Position numbers and translations under genes: made by a program. From positions 1 through 45,453 of the IMG/VR virus record IMGVR_UViG_3300042545_000600: a stretch of 45,453 nucleotides of DNA; one strand, given 5' to 3'. Below are positions 22,390 to 32,600 of the stretch, piece by piece; positions within the stretch are counted from its first letter, which is position 1, and each line of letters starts with the position of its first letter. Under the pieces are notes generated by a model. It made no database searches. It saw nothing but the letters and a program-made list of their open reading frames with translations, and was not told the DNA's origin. Source of the stretch: a virus.

Positions 22390-23146
22390 AAAAGTTTATC
22401 CCAAATGGGATATCTAGCGCCTCCGTTTCGCCTGTTACATCTGATGTGAAATCAAATTTTAAATCCATATCCGGACTTAACTCCTTAACATATTTTCTAA
22501 ATGCCTTAGTATCCAATGCAAGGAATCCATTTTGAATCCAGCTTGTAACAAACCCTTTATCTTCATTTCCATCAACAGATTGTATCATATATTTCAAACG
22601 AGTAGTAACATCAAATGTTTTTTCTCCCTTTCCTTTATATAATCTTTCTAATGCTTGAATTTCTTTTGTAATTTCAGTTTCATCACCGTGTGTTAGTAAT
22701 TTAAATACCAACTCTTTACCTGATTTTGGTAATTTGAATTTATATCTATTTTCACCATTTAATAGAGATTCATTAACATCTTTAGTTTTCACCTTAGATA
22801 AATCAATTGTTACTGATTGTTTTTCCAATGTAAATGGGTCAGTAATTTCAACAGTATAATCAGCCCCATAACCTAATACTCTTGTTGCCATTAAAATTGC
22901 GTTTTTATCTCCAATAAATACATCGTTGATATTAACACCTTCTTCAACAACAATAGATTCGAATAATTTATCCAATACCACACCTTTTTTAATTAAAGTT
23001 TGTGATGCAAGGATATCTTCTTCTCTAGCTGTCATGTATTTGATTTCAATGTTACCCTTTCTTAATGGGTGTTTTTCGGGATACACTAACCCCTTTGATG
23101 GTAAATCAATAATTTCCGTTGGGAAATCGAATTTAGTATTGCTCAT
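22373..23146 (-). CDS. Tail assembly chaperone / baseplate assembly protein (T4 gp26-like)
   Basis: 257 residues. The N-terminal pattern FPTEIIDLPSKGLVYPEKHPL, then GNIEIKYMTAREEDILASQTLIKKG, is found in the T4 baseplate-assembly (gp26-like) family. The middle has KFKLPKSGKELVFKLLTHGDE and the protein closes with LDIPFGINFFYPTE. In T4-like phages such proteins help assemble the baseplate hub and tail and are not tail components in bulk. It lies between the tube and tape measure genes, the place of gpG/gpGT-type chaperones. The terminal codons read AAC TTT TTT TAC, a slippery run beside the stop at 22373, and a second frame continues downstream (22180-22389). Confidence 0.8.
   Translation of the reverse strand: MSNTKFDFPTEIIDLPSKGLVYPEKHPLRKGNIEIKYMTAREEDILASQTLIKKGVVLDKLFESIVVEEGVNINDVFIGDKNAILMATRVLGYGADYTVEITDPFTLEKQSVTIDLSKVKTKDVNESLLNGENRYKFKLPKSGKELVFKLLTHGDETEITKEIQALERLYKGKGEKTFDVTTRLKYMIQSVDGNEDKGFVTSWIQNGFLALDTKAFRKYVKELSPDMDLKFDFTSDVTGETEALDIPFGINFFYPTE
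22387..22393 (-). other. Putative programmed frameshift site (T7 run)
   Basis: Seven consecutive T (coding strand), read as TTT TTT T in the chaperone frame, allow Phe-tRNA to re-pair after a +1 or a -2 slip. Both lead into the 68-codon extension. A -1 slip leads to a different, non-protein-like frame that stops after about 50 codons. Confidence 0.6.
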
Positions 23147-23168
23147 AATTAACCTTTATTTGTTTGTA

Positions 23169-23178
23169 TATAAATATA
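23169..23178 (-). promoter_or_regulatory. Candidate late promoter element (TATATTTATA)
   Basis: Consensus copy 22 nt before the ATG at 23146 and just downstream of the tube gene terminator. Confidence 0.5.
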
Positions 23179-23202
23179 TACTTTTTGAAAAATTAAAAAA
23201 AA

Positions 23203-23231
23203 AGAGAGATTCTTAATAAAAGAACCTCTCT
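23203..23231 (-). terminator. Rho-independent terminator after the tail tube gene
   Basis: AGAGAGATTCTT (23203-23214) pairs with AAGAACCTCTCT (23220-23231) over 12 bp with one G-U pair in the minus-strand RNA, around a 5-nt loop. A run of T follows on the minus strand (complement of the A run at 23195-23203). It separates the abundant tube transcript from the chaperone gene. Confidence 0.85.
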
Positions 23232-23257
23232 AATTAATGTAATTATTGATTTTTATT

Positions 23258-23746
23258 TTAGAATTCTAAAATTGCGTAATCATAAGCCAATGTCAATTCG
23301 ATATCAGCTGCATCGTTTGAATCAAATGATAAATCTCCGAAGTTAGCAGATACAATAAATGCTCCTTTTAACTTCCATTGTTCGATTTTATCACCAACAG
23401 GCCCTAGCATATAGAAATCGATGTCCTTTTTATAGAAATCGGCGTAACCTTTTCTACCAGTTAACGATTCATATCCTAAACGAACCCATTCCATTACTTG
23501 TTGTGCTCCAGATGGAACGATTGGGTCATACAATGTTATTGTAATGTCCTGCCATTCTCCCTTACCTTGCAATTTGCGATAAGTGTTGATATGGTCTAGT
23601 TTAACCGGTTCGAAAGTGATAGATGGTCTAGCCGCTGATTTTATTAAGTAAGATTGAATTCCGTCAATCTCCATAATATAGCGGTTCTTCATCTTCGGTT
23701 CGAAGTTGGTAAACATCATTTGTGAAAATTCTAATACTTCTGCCAT
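23258..23746 (-). CDS. Tail tube protein (gp19-like)
   Basis: 162 residues, the usual size for a T4-like tube protein. Key stretches are FTNFEPKMKNRYIMEIDGI (13-31), SAARPSITFEPVKLDHINTYRKLQGKGEWQDITITLYDPI and a final LTLAYDYAILEF, the beta-strand order of gp19-type subunits that stack as hexamers around the tape measure. A clear Shine-Dalgarno AGGAG lies 7 nt before the ATG (23754-23758), one of the few obvious ones in the window, in keeping with a highly expressed structural protein. It is preceded by a promoter-like motif and followed by a strong terminator. Confidence 0.92.
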   Translation of the reverse strand: MAEVLEFSQMMFTNFEPKMKNRYIMEIDGIQSYLIKSAARPSITFEPVKLDHINTYRKLQGKGEWQDITITLYDPIVPSGAQQVMEWVRLGYESLTGRKGYADFYKKDIDFYMLGPVGDKIEQWKLKGAFIVSANFGDLSFDSNDAADIELTLAYDYAILEF

Positions 23747-23766
23747 GTTTTATCTCCTATTATACT

Positions 23767-23776
23767 AATAAATATT
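23767..23776 (-). promoter_or_regulatory. Candidate late promoter element (AATATTTATT)
   Basis: Copy 20 nt before the tube gene ATG, identical to the plus-strand copy before the peptidase gene. Confidence 0.4.
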
Positions 23777-23798
23777 AGTTATTTTTTTATTTGTTAAT

Positions 23799-26135
23799 TT
23801 ATGCTGAGAAACTTGCTCCAGTAGGTAAGATATTGAAATCAATTACAATAAATTCAGCAGTTTTTGCTGGTTGTAAGAATATCTGTCCTGCTAAAATGTT
23901 TCTATCTACTACATCAGGTGTGTTGTTAGATTCATCCATAACTACTTTGAATGCGTATAAACCTTGTCTTTGTTGAATTCCTTCTAAGTAAGGTTGTACA
24001 GTGTTGATAAATCTACCACGAGTTGCTGCGGTATTTTGTTCGAACACTAAGAATCTAGAAGTAGATGCGATATACTTTTTAACGGTAATCAATAATCTTC
24101 TTACGTTGATTCTATCCAATGCTGATGCTTTATCTTGCAACGTTTTTTGTCCAAATGCTACAATACCTTGCCCAGGGAAAGAAGCGATTGGGTTTACTTT
24201 GTTTTCATATAAAGTATCTCTTTCAGAATGTGTTAATCTATTAAGAACTGAAACAGCTCCTACGATTCCTCCTCTATTCAAACCAGCAGGTGCGAACCAT
24301 TCAGCCGCAATAGCGTCATTTGATGCGTACACAGCAGGTAACAATACTGATGGTGGAACACTTATTAATTTGTTAGTGTTTGAATCAACCATCTTAACCC
24401 AAGGGTAGTAAGTACCAGCGTAGTTTGAATCAACTGCTGCTGCCTGAGTAGTAGCTTGTGCTATTGTATCAGGTGCTGCGTTAAAATCAGCGATGTAGAA
24501 ACAATCTTGTCTAGCTTCAACCATATCAATTACTTTAGTAGTAACCGGAGTGTGTAATCTTCTAATAACACCCGGAGTTACAACCATATTGATATCATAT
24601 TCATCAGCGTTTGAAATTGCGTTGATTGCTTTAGAGTATGCCTCATATCCACTAGCTACAGAAGTTGATAAATCAAATCCCTGTGAGTTAGCTGCTGATA
24701 TTGCCGTTCCTAAGTTAATTGGAGTTGCCGGAGATTGTCCGTTAAATCCACCTTGGAAACCTAATATAAATTGTCTCTTAGCCATATCAGTTGAATCAGA
24801 ACCACTCATTACATAAGTAAGTTGAGAATCAAATCCGAAATCTACGTTTGCTCCAATTTTAGTAGTTGGTAATGGTGCCAAATAATTAGCGTTATCTAAT
24901 TTAATACCAATTGTTTCGAAATCAAAACCAGCAAAATAAATTGGTGAACCAGCAGTATTATCTACTGAACCAGTTTGGAAAACAACAGCAGGTATCCATT
25001 CGGCCTGTGTTGTTGTTGTTGTTTCAATTGGATTAGTATAAGCTCCATGTCCAAATGGTGCTGCTGATACAGGGTATGAACCTTGCTCTTTAACTTCTAC
25101 TCTAATATATTTTGAGTTATTCAACCAATCACCATATTCAGTAATTTTACCAGTTGAATCAATTGTCATAAATCTATCACCAATTACTCTAGCTATAAAG
25201 TTAGGAGATGCAGGGTCTAAGTTTACGTTGTTAAATGTTTCTAATACTGATTTTCTCTTATCAGTATCATTGTATGCTCTTACAGATACAGAGAATGTAG
25301 AGTAATCAGTTGCTCCATCTTCACCAGCTGCTTTCACATTAGAAATACCGATTTTAAATCTTGTGTTTTCGTTGTTACCATATCCTAATGTATGGAAACG
25401 GAATAATTCATATCTCTCACCAGAAATAAGTTGTGATTTTACATAAGGAGTTTGTGCAGGAGATGCTCCAGCTTGCGAAGGTGCTCCTAATCCTAAATCA
25501 GTACCACCAAATACTTGAGATGGTAATGCAATTGCTACAACTGCTCCAGCAGGATTGCTTGTATTGTAATTAAATGCAGATGCTTCATTTTCAAAGTATG
25601 AATAAACATATCCATCTTTTGAACCAAATGGTGATTCACCAAATACATCACTTACATCATTAGTTGCCGATGGAACTAAAGATGATGATACAAAACCAAT
25701 ACCAGAACCAGAAACTACAAATGAACCAGATATAGTTAATGATGGTGTTACAGTAAATGGACCAAATCCTACTTCAGCATCACCATTGTTGGTTGAGTGA
25801 ATAGTAGAGATTAATTTCTTACCAGCAGAACCACTAGCAACTAAACCAATTGGTGTAGCTTGTGTATATCCTCCGGTATCCATTACCCTTACAACAGTCA
25901 CAGTACCTGCTTCTCTTAAATAGTTTTGAACCGCATACTCTGTGTAGTATGTTCCATCAGGTGTTCCGAAAATGTTTTCGAATTCTGATTGTGTTCTTAC
26001 GATTGTGGGAACAAACGCAGGTCCTTGTTTGAAAGGTCCTATAAACGCTGCTCCAATTTCTCCGATACCCTGAGCCAAGAACGATAAATCGTTTTCTCTT
26101 GTGAATACTCCGGGTGATACAATTCTTTCTGCCAT
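23799..26135 (-). CDS. Contractile tail sheath protein (gp18-like)
   Basis: 778 residues. The N-terminus IVSPGVFTRENDLSFLAQG and then IGAAFIGPFKQGPAFVPTIV with FENIFGTPDGTYYTEYAVQNYL is the classical sheath pattern. The C-terminal domain has FPGQGIVAFGQKTL, ALDRINVRRLLITVKKYI, RFLVFEQNT and ends with EFIVIDFNILPTGASF, the strands that interlock neighbouring subunits. The middle carries large variable insertions (SGSGIGFVSSS etc.), which accounts for the length above T4 gp18. It forms the sheath that contracts on injection. A Shine-Dalgarno-like GGAGAAAT is close to the ATG. Confidence 0.95.
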   Translation of the reverse strand: MAERIVSPGVFTRENDLSFLAQGIGEIGAAFIGPFKQGPAFVPTIVRTQSEFENIFGTPDGTYYTEYAVQNYLREAGTVTVVRVMDTGGYTQATPIGLVASGSAGKKLISTIHSTNNGDAEVGFGPFTVTPSLTISGSFVVSGSGIGFVSSSLVPSATNDVSDVFGESPFGSKDGYVYSYFENEASAFNYNTSNPAGAVVAIALPSQVFGGTDLGLGAPSQAGASPAQTPYVKSQLISGERYELFRFHTLGYGNNENTRFKIGISNVKAAGEDGATDYSTFSVSVRAYNDTDKRKSVLETFNNVNLDPASPNFIARVIGDRFMTIDSTGKITEYGDWLNNSKYIRVEVKEQGSYPVSAAPFGHGAYTNPIETTTTTQAEWIPAVVFQTGSVDNTAGSPIYFAGFDFETIGIKLDNANYLAPLPTTKIGANVDFGFDSQLTYVMSGSDSTDMAKRQFILGFQGGFNGQSPATPINLGTAISAANSQGFDLSTSVASGYEAYSKAINAISNADEYDINMVVTPGVIRRLHTPVTTKVIDMVEARQDCFYIADFNAAPDTIAQATTQAAAVDSNYAGTYYPWVKMVDSNTNKLISVPPSVLLPAVYASNDAIAAEWFAPAGLNRGGIVGAVSVLNRLTHSERDTLYENKVNPIASFPGQGIVAFGQKTLQDKASALDRINVRRLLITVKKYIASTSRFLVFEQNTAATRGRFINTVQPYLEGIQQRQGLYAFKVVMDESNNTPDVVDRNILAGQIFLQPAKTAEFIVIDFNILPTGASFSA

Positions 26136-26183
26136 ATTTTATTTCTCCAATAAGTTTAGTTTGATTATAATATCAAATACACA

Positions 26184-26193
26184 TATAAATATA
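26184..26193 (-). promoter_or_regulatory. Candidate late promoter element (TATATTTATA)
   Basis: Consensus copy 48 nt before the sheath ATG, adjacent to the hairpin at 26194-26244. This is the longest leader among the copies. Confidence 0.4.
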
Positions 26194-26244
26194 AAGAAAA
26201 ATCCCAAAACATAAATTTTGGTTGTATGATTGGGAGTTTTTCTT
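26194..26244 (-). terminator. Imperfect terminator hairpin after the giant fibre gene
   Basis: AAGAAAAATCCCAA (26194-26207) can pair with TTGGGAGTTTTTCTT (26230-26244) with one extra base, around a 22-nt loop that can itself form a 6-bp stem (CCAAAA/TTTTGG). The A-rich left arm gives a T run on the minus strand. It begins 18 nt past the fibre stop. Confidence 0.6.
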
Positions 26245-26262
26245 CTTTTATATAAATATCAA

Positions 26263-26670
26263 TTATTTTATCAAAGATTTAATCATTTCTTTTAATTCAT
26301 CAATTTGTTTTTGCTGAGAATTGATTATTTCGGTTTGTTCTTTAATACCTTCAACTAAAAGAGGAACTACTTTAGCGTAGTTTACAGTTAAGTAATCTTC
26401 TCCAGATTTGGAACCTACAATATTATTATTTTTATCAGTTTCCGTATCAAATGGTGCTAATGTCACAATTTCAGGTAAAACTTCTTGTACTTCTTGTGCT
26501 GATAAACCTAATTGTCTTTTTTCGTTTTTGTATCCGAATGATTTTGCTAAATCATTTTCAACATAATAGAATCCATTCAATTTAGAGATTTTATCTAAAG
26601 CGTTTTCAATAGAACCAACTTTAGTTTTTAATCTTTCATCAGAGTAGTATGCAATAACATCACCCTGTGC
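26263..26670 (-). other. S74 intramolecular chaperone/auto-peptidase domain
   Basis: This part of the giant fibre gene encodes the S74 domain. The codon of the presumed catalytic Ser is at 26641-26643 (S3802, in YYSDERLK). Cleavage is expected just before this serine, releasing the last 126 residues from the mature fibre (known for the family, not shown here). Confidence 0.85.
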
Positions 26671-29600
26671 GTAAACCCAGTTATAAGAATAAACATAATC
26701 ATAGTTTGTTCTATTCAATCTGGAAGTACCATTCGGAGCCAAATAATATGCAGTATCACTGTTGTGGTAATATACGTTACCATATACTCTATTATTGAAA
26801 TATGCAATAGGGTTACCACTCTCTCGTCCGATATATGCTACGGAAACTGACTGGCCAGTAGTATTATCATGTATTCTTACATATGAGTTTGCATTATTAT
26901 CATTTGAATCTAATCTTAAGTTGATATCATTAAATGAGTTAATACTCATCGAATCACTAAACGAACCATTTAAATCAGTAGATGCGATACCATGATTTGA
27001 ATAAGTGTCATAATTCGCGTTCCAGTCAAATGACATGTATGCCGTTTTATGGAATGAATTTGACCAAGTACCATATCCCTGTGCTCTACCTTTATTAGTA
27101 TCTGAACCGAAGTATGTTGTATCAGTTATGGTTGTATTGAAACGAGATGTTGATGCAAAATCACCATAGTATCCAGAGTTATTACCATCGTAATATATAC
27201 CACCATAAACTGTACCTGTTCCGAAATTTGAATAACCAGAATAGTTGTTTGAATTTAGATATCTAACCCATCCGCTGAAACTTCCTCCGGTAATATTTCT
27301 TTGATAAATTTCATTTGCATTATCTTCCCATCCATATGCCAATTGAGTTCCCCAATAGTTACTTGAGTTTGCATGTCTCATATTTACCTGGAACCACCAA
27401 GTTCCAGATGGACCACCATTATATTTATCTTCACCAAACGTAAATGAACTTATTGGAGTTCGATTGAAATCTGAAACCCAGTTTCCTTCTCCATAACCAC
27501 TCATATCATTATGAGCTTTTAATGCAGTCTTAGTTATATTTAAACGAGATGTTGATGCTGGGTCTGCATAATATGCACTATCAGCCGAATCATAATAAAT
27601 TCCAGCATACATTGCTCCACTATTTCCATCATTCACATCAAGCATAGGTACAGTTCTCCAAGTACCAGCATTTGGCCAAGATTGACGGAATCGTAAATTT
27701 CCAATTGGACCACCTACCAACTGCCAACCATATGCACTATTGTATGCATTGGTGTAGTGATATGCTTGAGTACCTACCCAATGTGAAGTACCAGATGGTT
27801 GATTTGATGGGTTTGACCAAGAATCAATGAATCCACTACCCCATGTCATCATAGTGTTGAAGTCAGTTGTACCCCAACCCATACTTCCAACCCAATAATT
27901 AGAGTCGCCCGTATGAATAAATCTTGGGATATTGTATTTCCATGTTCCTTTGGTTCCTTCTACTGTTCTTGCGGTAAATCCATTAACGCTGGTGCTTCTA
28001 TCACCTGCATAATTACCATAGTATCCAGTATCATCATTATCATAGAATATAGGTGCCTGAACTGAAGTTCTGAACCAACCACGTGATGATATTGCCGCAA
28101 AAGTTGTACCATAGTTCATTACCAATAAACCGTGGTCATTTAAGAATCCAGCTTGTCCTCCAGCATTAGGATGTGACCAAGATAATCCATATAAGTTACC
28201 AGTACCAGTACCATCAATTGCTAATTTATATGCATTACCCATTGCAAATATACCCTGATATCTAACAGATGTATAAACACCTACAATTGATTGTCCATAG
28301 TTGTTATCTAAGTAAAGGTTTTCATTTCCATCAATTCGGATACCACCATTTGCTACTACATATGATAATCTAGCAGTTCCATTAGGGTCTAAATAATATG
28401 CAGTATTTGCATAATCATAGTAAAGATTAGCTCTTAAATTTTTATTACCACCACCAGGTCCAATGTAAACATCACCACCATCATAATAGTTTAATTCTAA
28501 CGGGTCACTACCTCTACCATTTACAGTATCAGCATATACGTTTCTACCAATGAAACCATAACTCGTATCTCCCGCCCAATATAAATTATCATAATTAATA
28601 GCGTTTATACGAGATGTTGATGCAAAATCACCATAGTATCCCGTATTATCCGAATCATAAAATATTGGTGCTCTTAATGAGTTACCACCCGTAGCGTAGT
28701 TGTTAAATAATACGGTATTATTTGGATACATTTCCATATTAGTAACTCTAGTACCAGATGTATTTGTATTATAGAAATACAAATCACCACCATCACTAAA
28801 TCTCATATATGCCTGTCCGTGTGCGGTATTTATTCTACCAAATCCGTTTGGTGAACCATTATTATTAGTTACGTTATATCCAAATCCACCCCAGTTCCAC
28901 GTTACACCAGGTTCAGATACCCACATTCTTAAATTAATTTCACCTGCACCAGCACCATTGTTTCCAGACAATAATCTAACTCCAATTTGAGAATCCCCAT
29001 GTCCACCATTTACTTGAAATGTACCATATAAGTAAGTGTTACTATTGGGGTTCATATAATATGTAGTATCATCTATATCATAGAATATAGTAGCTCTTGA
29101 TGAACCATATGCGTAATGATTACCAGCAGTATCATATCCACCAACTGTTCTACCGGCAGTTTCAGAATACATATGGAATGCATCAGTACTACCTAACAAT
29201 TGAGTTGATGTACGTTTACCAACATACCAACTACTACCACTACCACCAATATAACGAACCATTGCTTCCCATCCGTTACCAGGGTTTATAGTAAGGTAGG
29301 TATGTTTAGCTCCAGTTAAATTTAAATTATAAAAATTAGATGTTGATGCAGGGTCTGCATAATATCCTGAATCATTTCTATCATAATATATAGTACCATA
29401 AATTGGACCTGCTCCATCTAATGTGCCACCATTCATATTGATACCACCATACAACCAGTTATAACCAGCTGAATAGATACCAGATGGATGCCAAGATGCG
29501 TTTCCAGTTCCACCTACGTTACCATTACCTTGATATGAATAAGTTTGTAGAGTATTTAGGTTTGATGCACCATCACCATTTATATAATACGCAGTGTTGG

Positions 29601-32600
29601 TATCATAATAAATTGGTGCCCTCATATCCGTATCAGCTCTAAATGTAGGAGCGTATGTATTAGATAATCTAATTTCAGGCGTTATTGCAGTTTGGACTGT
29701 ACCAAATGATGTTACTACTGCTATATTCCAATTTCTAGATTGTGAATCAGCGTTTGAACTTCTAAATCCAGATGTAAAATCAATAACACTAACTACCGGA
29801 TAACTCCATCCAGTATTTGTTTCACCTATCCAAACACAATCAACTCCGTCCTGATTACCAAATCTTACAGTATGTGCAGTTGCACTTGCTCCACCTATAA
29901 AAGTAGCAGATGAGTTATAACCACCTTGGTCATAAGCATAATTACCTAATAGATATTCTGATGTTTGGTTAGTAGAGTAATTATAAATTCGAACCTTCAT
30001 AGTCCACATAGGGTTATTTCCCCTAAATGGTAATTTAATTCTAATAGCTCCAGTAGAACCATCTGATGAAAATGCTGCTCCTTGTGGTGCAGTTATTCGT
30101 GTCACAACGTTTGGTGATGATGATGAATAACCATCACTACTAAATGCTCCACCTGAATGAACAGTTCCACCTATTCTTAAAGAAATTCCAGTTGTATTAG
30201 GGTCTAAATAATACCCACTATCATTGTAATCTCTAAATAATGTACCTCTTACTTCTTCAGATGCCACAATTCTAGATGAAATTGCTGCTCTAAATGTACC
30301 ATTATTGATAATCAATAAACCGTGGTCATTAAGATTATTAGCTCCACCTAATCCACCTGCGTTTGGATGTGACCAACCAATACCATACATATTTGCCGTT
30401 GATGTACCTGCCGTATTTGGTTTGTATGAATCACCCATAGCAAATACCAATTGTAATCTCTCTGCTGAATAGTTACCAACTATACCTTTTCCGAAATCAT
30501 CAAATACAATATTTCTAGCATATGTAATTCTAGTAGTATCTCTCGTATCATGGTAGTGAATTAGGGAATCAGTTCCAGCGAATCTACTATATCTATAAAC
30601 ATTATATCCAGAATCCCAATACCAATGGTCACCATACCAAGATGATGAATCTTCTCCAAAATAGAAATGAGAATCACCACTATCGGTTGCACCAACTCTT
30701 AAAGTATCATTAATATGAGTTTCATCAGCGTTACCATTTCCTAAATAAGTGTATCCATTTACATATAAATTATTAGTTACCCTAACATGTGCATCACCAG
30801 TACCAATTGAGAATATAAGCGTACCTAAATCTTCAGTATCATAAAAACGAATACCACCATATCCAGGTTGTGCACCCATACGGATACCAGTATGCCATCT
30901 TAAATCTAATTTAGTATATGAACCACCATAACCTTCTATATTAGTACCTATGTAATAGTTATCATTTGCATCAGAGTTACCTCCTCCAAAATGTAATCTA
31001 GCAGAACCTACTGAATTGTATGCGTTATTACTAAAGTTACCACCAATTACAACTCTTCCCGCAGTTTGTAAATCATTTAGGTTTGATGTTGATGCTCCAT
31101 CTATATAATAATTAGTATTATTTGCATCATAATAAATTGCTGCAAATAAGTTACCACTACCTCTATTATATCCAAATGCGGGTACAAGGTTTCCATTTAG
31201 ATAAAGGTCATTTACGTTCATATAGAAATTACCTCTATCCGTATAGATATGAGCATATGAACTATTTGCAGGTCCTATTTGTATGTATCCAACGTCTGTA
31301 GTAAATCTAACACCCCAATCACCAGCTCCAGATAATGTAGAATTATTTGCAGATGTACCCAATCTAATTGCGTTTAGTACAGAAGTAGATGCAGGGTCTA
31401 AGTAATATCCAGTATTATTTTCATCATAGAATGCATATGCGTACATATTGTTAGCAACCAAATTTTCATATGATGTACCCGGATTATTTCTTATTGAAAT
31501 TCTACCACTTGCTTCCATTGTAATATTGGATGCAACTACACCACTCCAATGGAAACCAATTGATGGTGCGTATGCAATGGCCGAACCATTTGCACCACTA
31601 GCACCTGCTTCTCTAATTTGAAAATGTTGTTGATATGATGTTCCAGCGGTTACACTATATACAGGCGATGCTGCATCAAATGCAATTCCATTCATACGAG
31701 ATGTTCCTGCTGGATTTGTATAATACCCAGTATTATCAGAATCGTAGAATATAGGTGAACGCATGTTCCCAGTTGCAGTCAATTCACCACTTTGGTTACC
31801 ATAAATTACGTTACTACCACCTGAATTTCTCCAAATCCAGTCTCCAGCAGCTTGGAAATACCAATTATTAGAATGATATTGAATCTTACCACTAAATTCA
31901 CCATCCCATGTAGATGAATCACTTCTCCAACTACCAACAGTTCTTAACGATGTTGTTGATGTAGGGTCTAAATAATATGATGTATTATTCGAATCATAGA
32001 ATATAGGTGCTCTAAAACTTGCTGCTGCAGTAGCAACACCACTATCATTTACACTAAACTCAACAGTAGTCCAAGCATTATCTACTACTTCTAAATATCT
32101 ACCTGCACCACCACCTAATTGTACAGTTAATACACCGGCTGCTCTATCAGATGCTCTACCAATCCAAGCCTCACCAGTATTAGTTTGAGAATTATTAAAT
32201 GTACCAACTTGAATTCTACCCTGTAAATTAGCAGAAATTCCATTTGCTCCATTAGATGGGTCTATATAATATGATGTATTATCCGAATCGTAGAATGTTG
32301 GTGCAGCAATACCGAATTGACCTGAAGTTGGATATACAATACTATCTGCCGTAAAATCGGAAATGTTAGTTGCAGAAGGTGATGTGTTAATATAAACCGC
32401 ACCAATTGCACTATTTGTATTGGTAGTAATACTTCGTGTAGTTCTAATAAGAGCATCAACTGATGAGTAATATCTAACATCAACATATACAGGAATGTAT
32501 CTATGGTCACCACTTACAACTACTTCAGAACCAATAGTTACTTGGAAGTGATTTGAACCTATACCATTTGCTTCAACTAATTGAACTGATGCTGCAGAAA

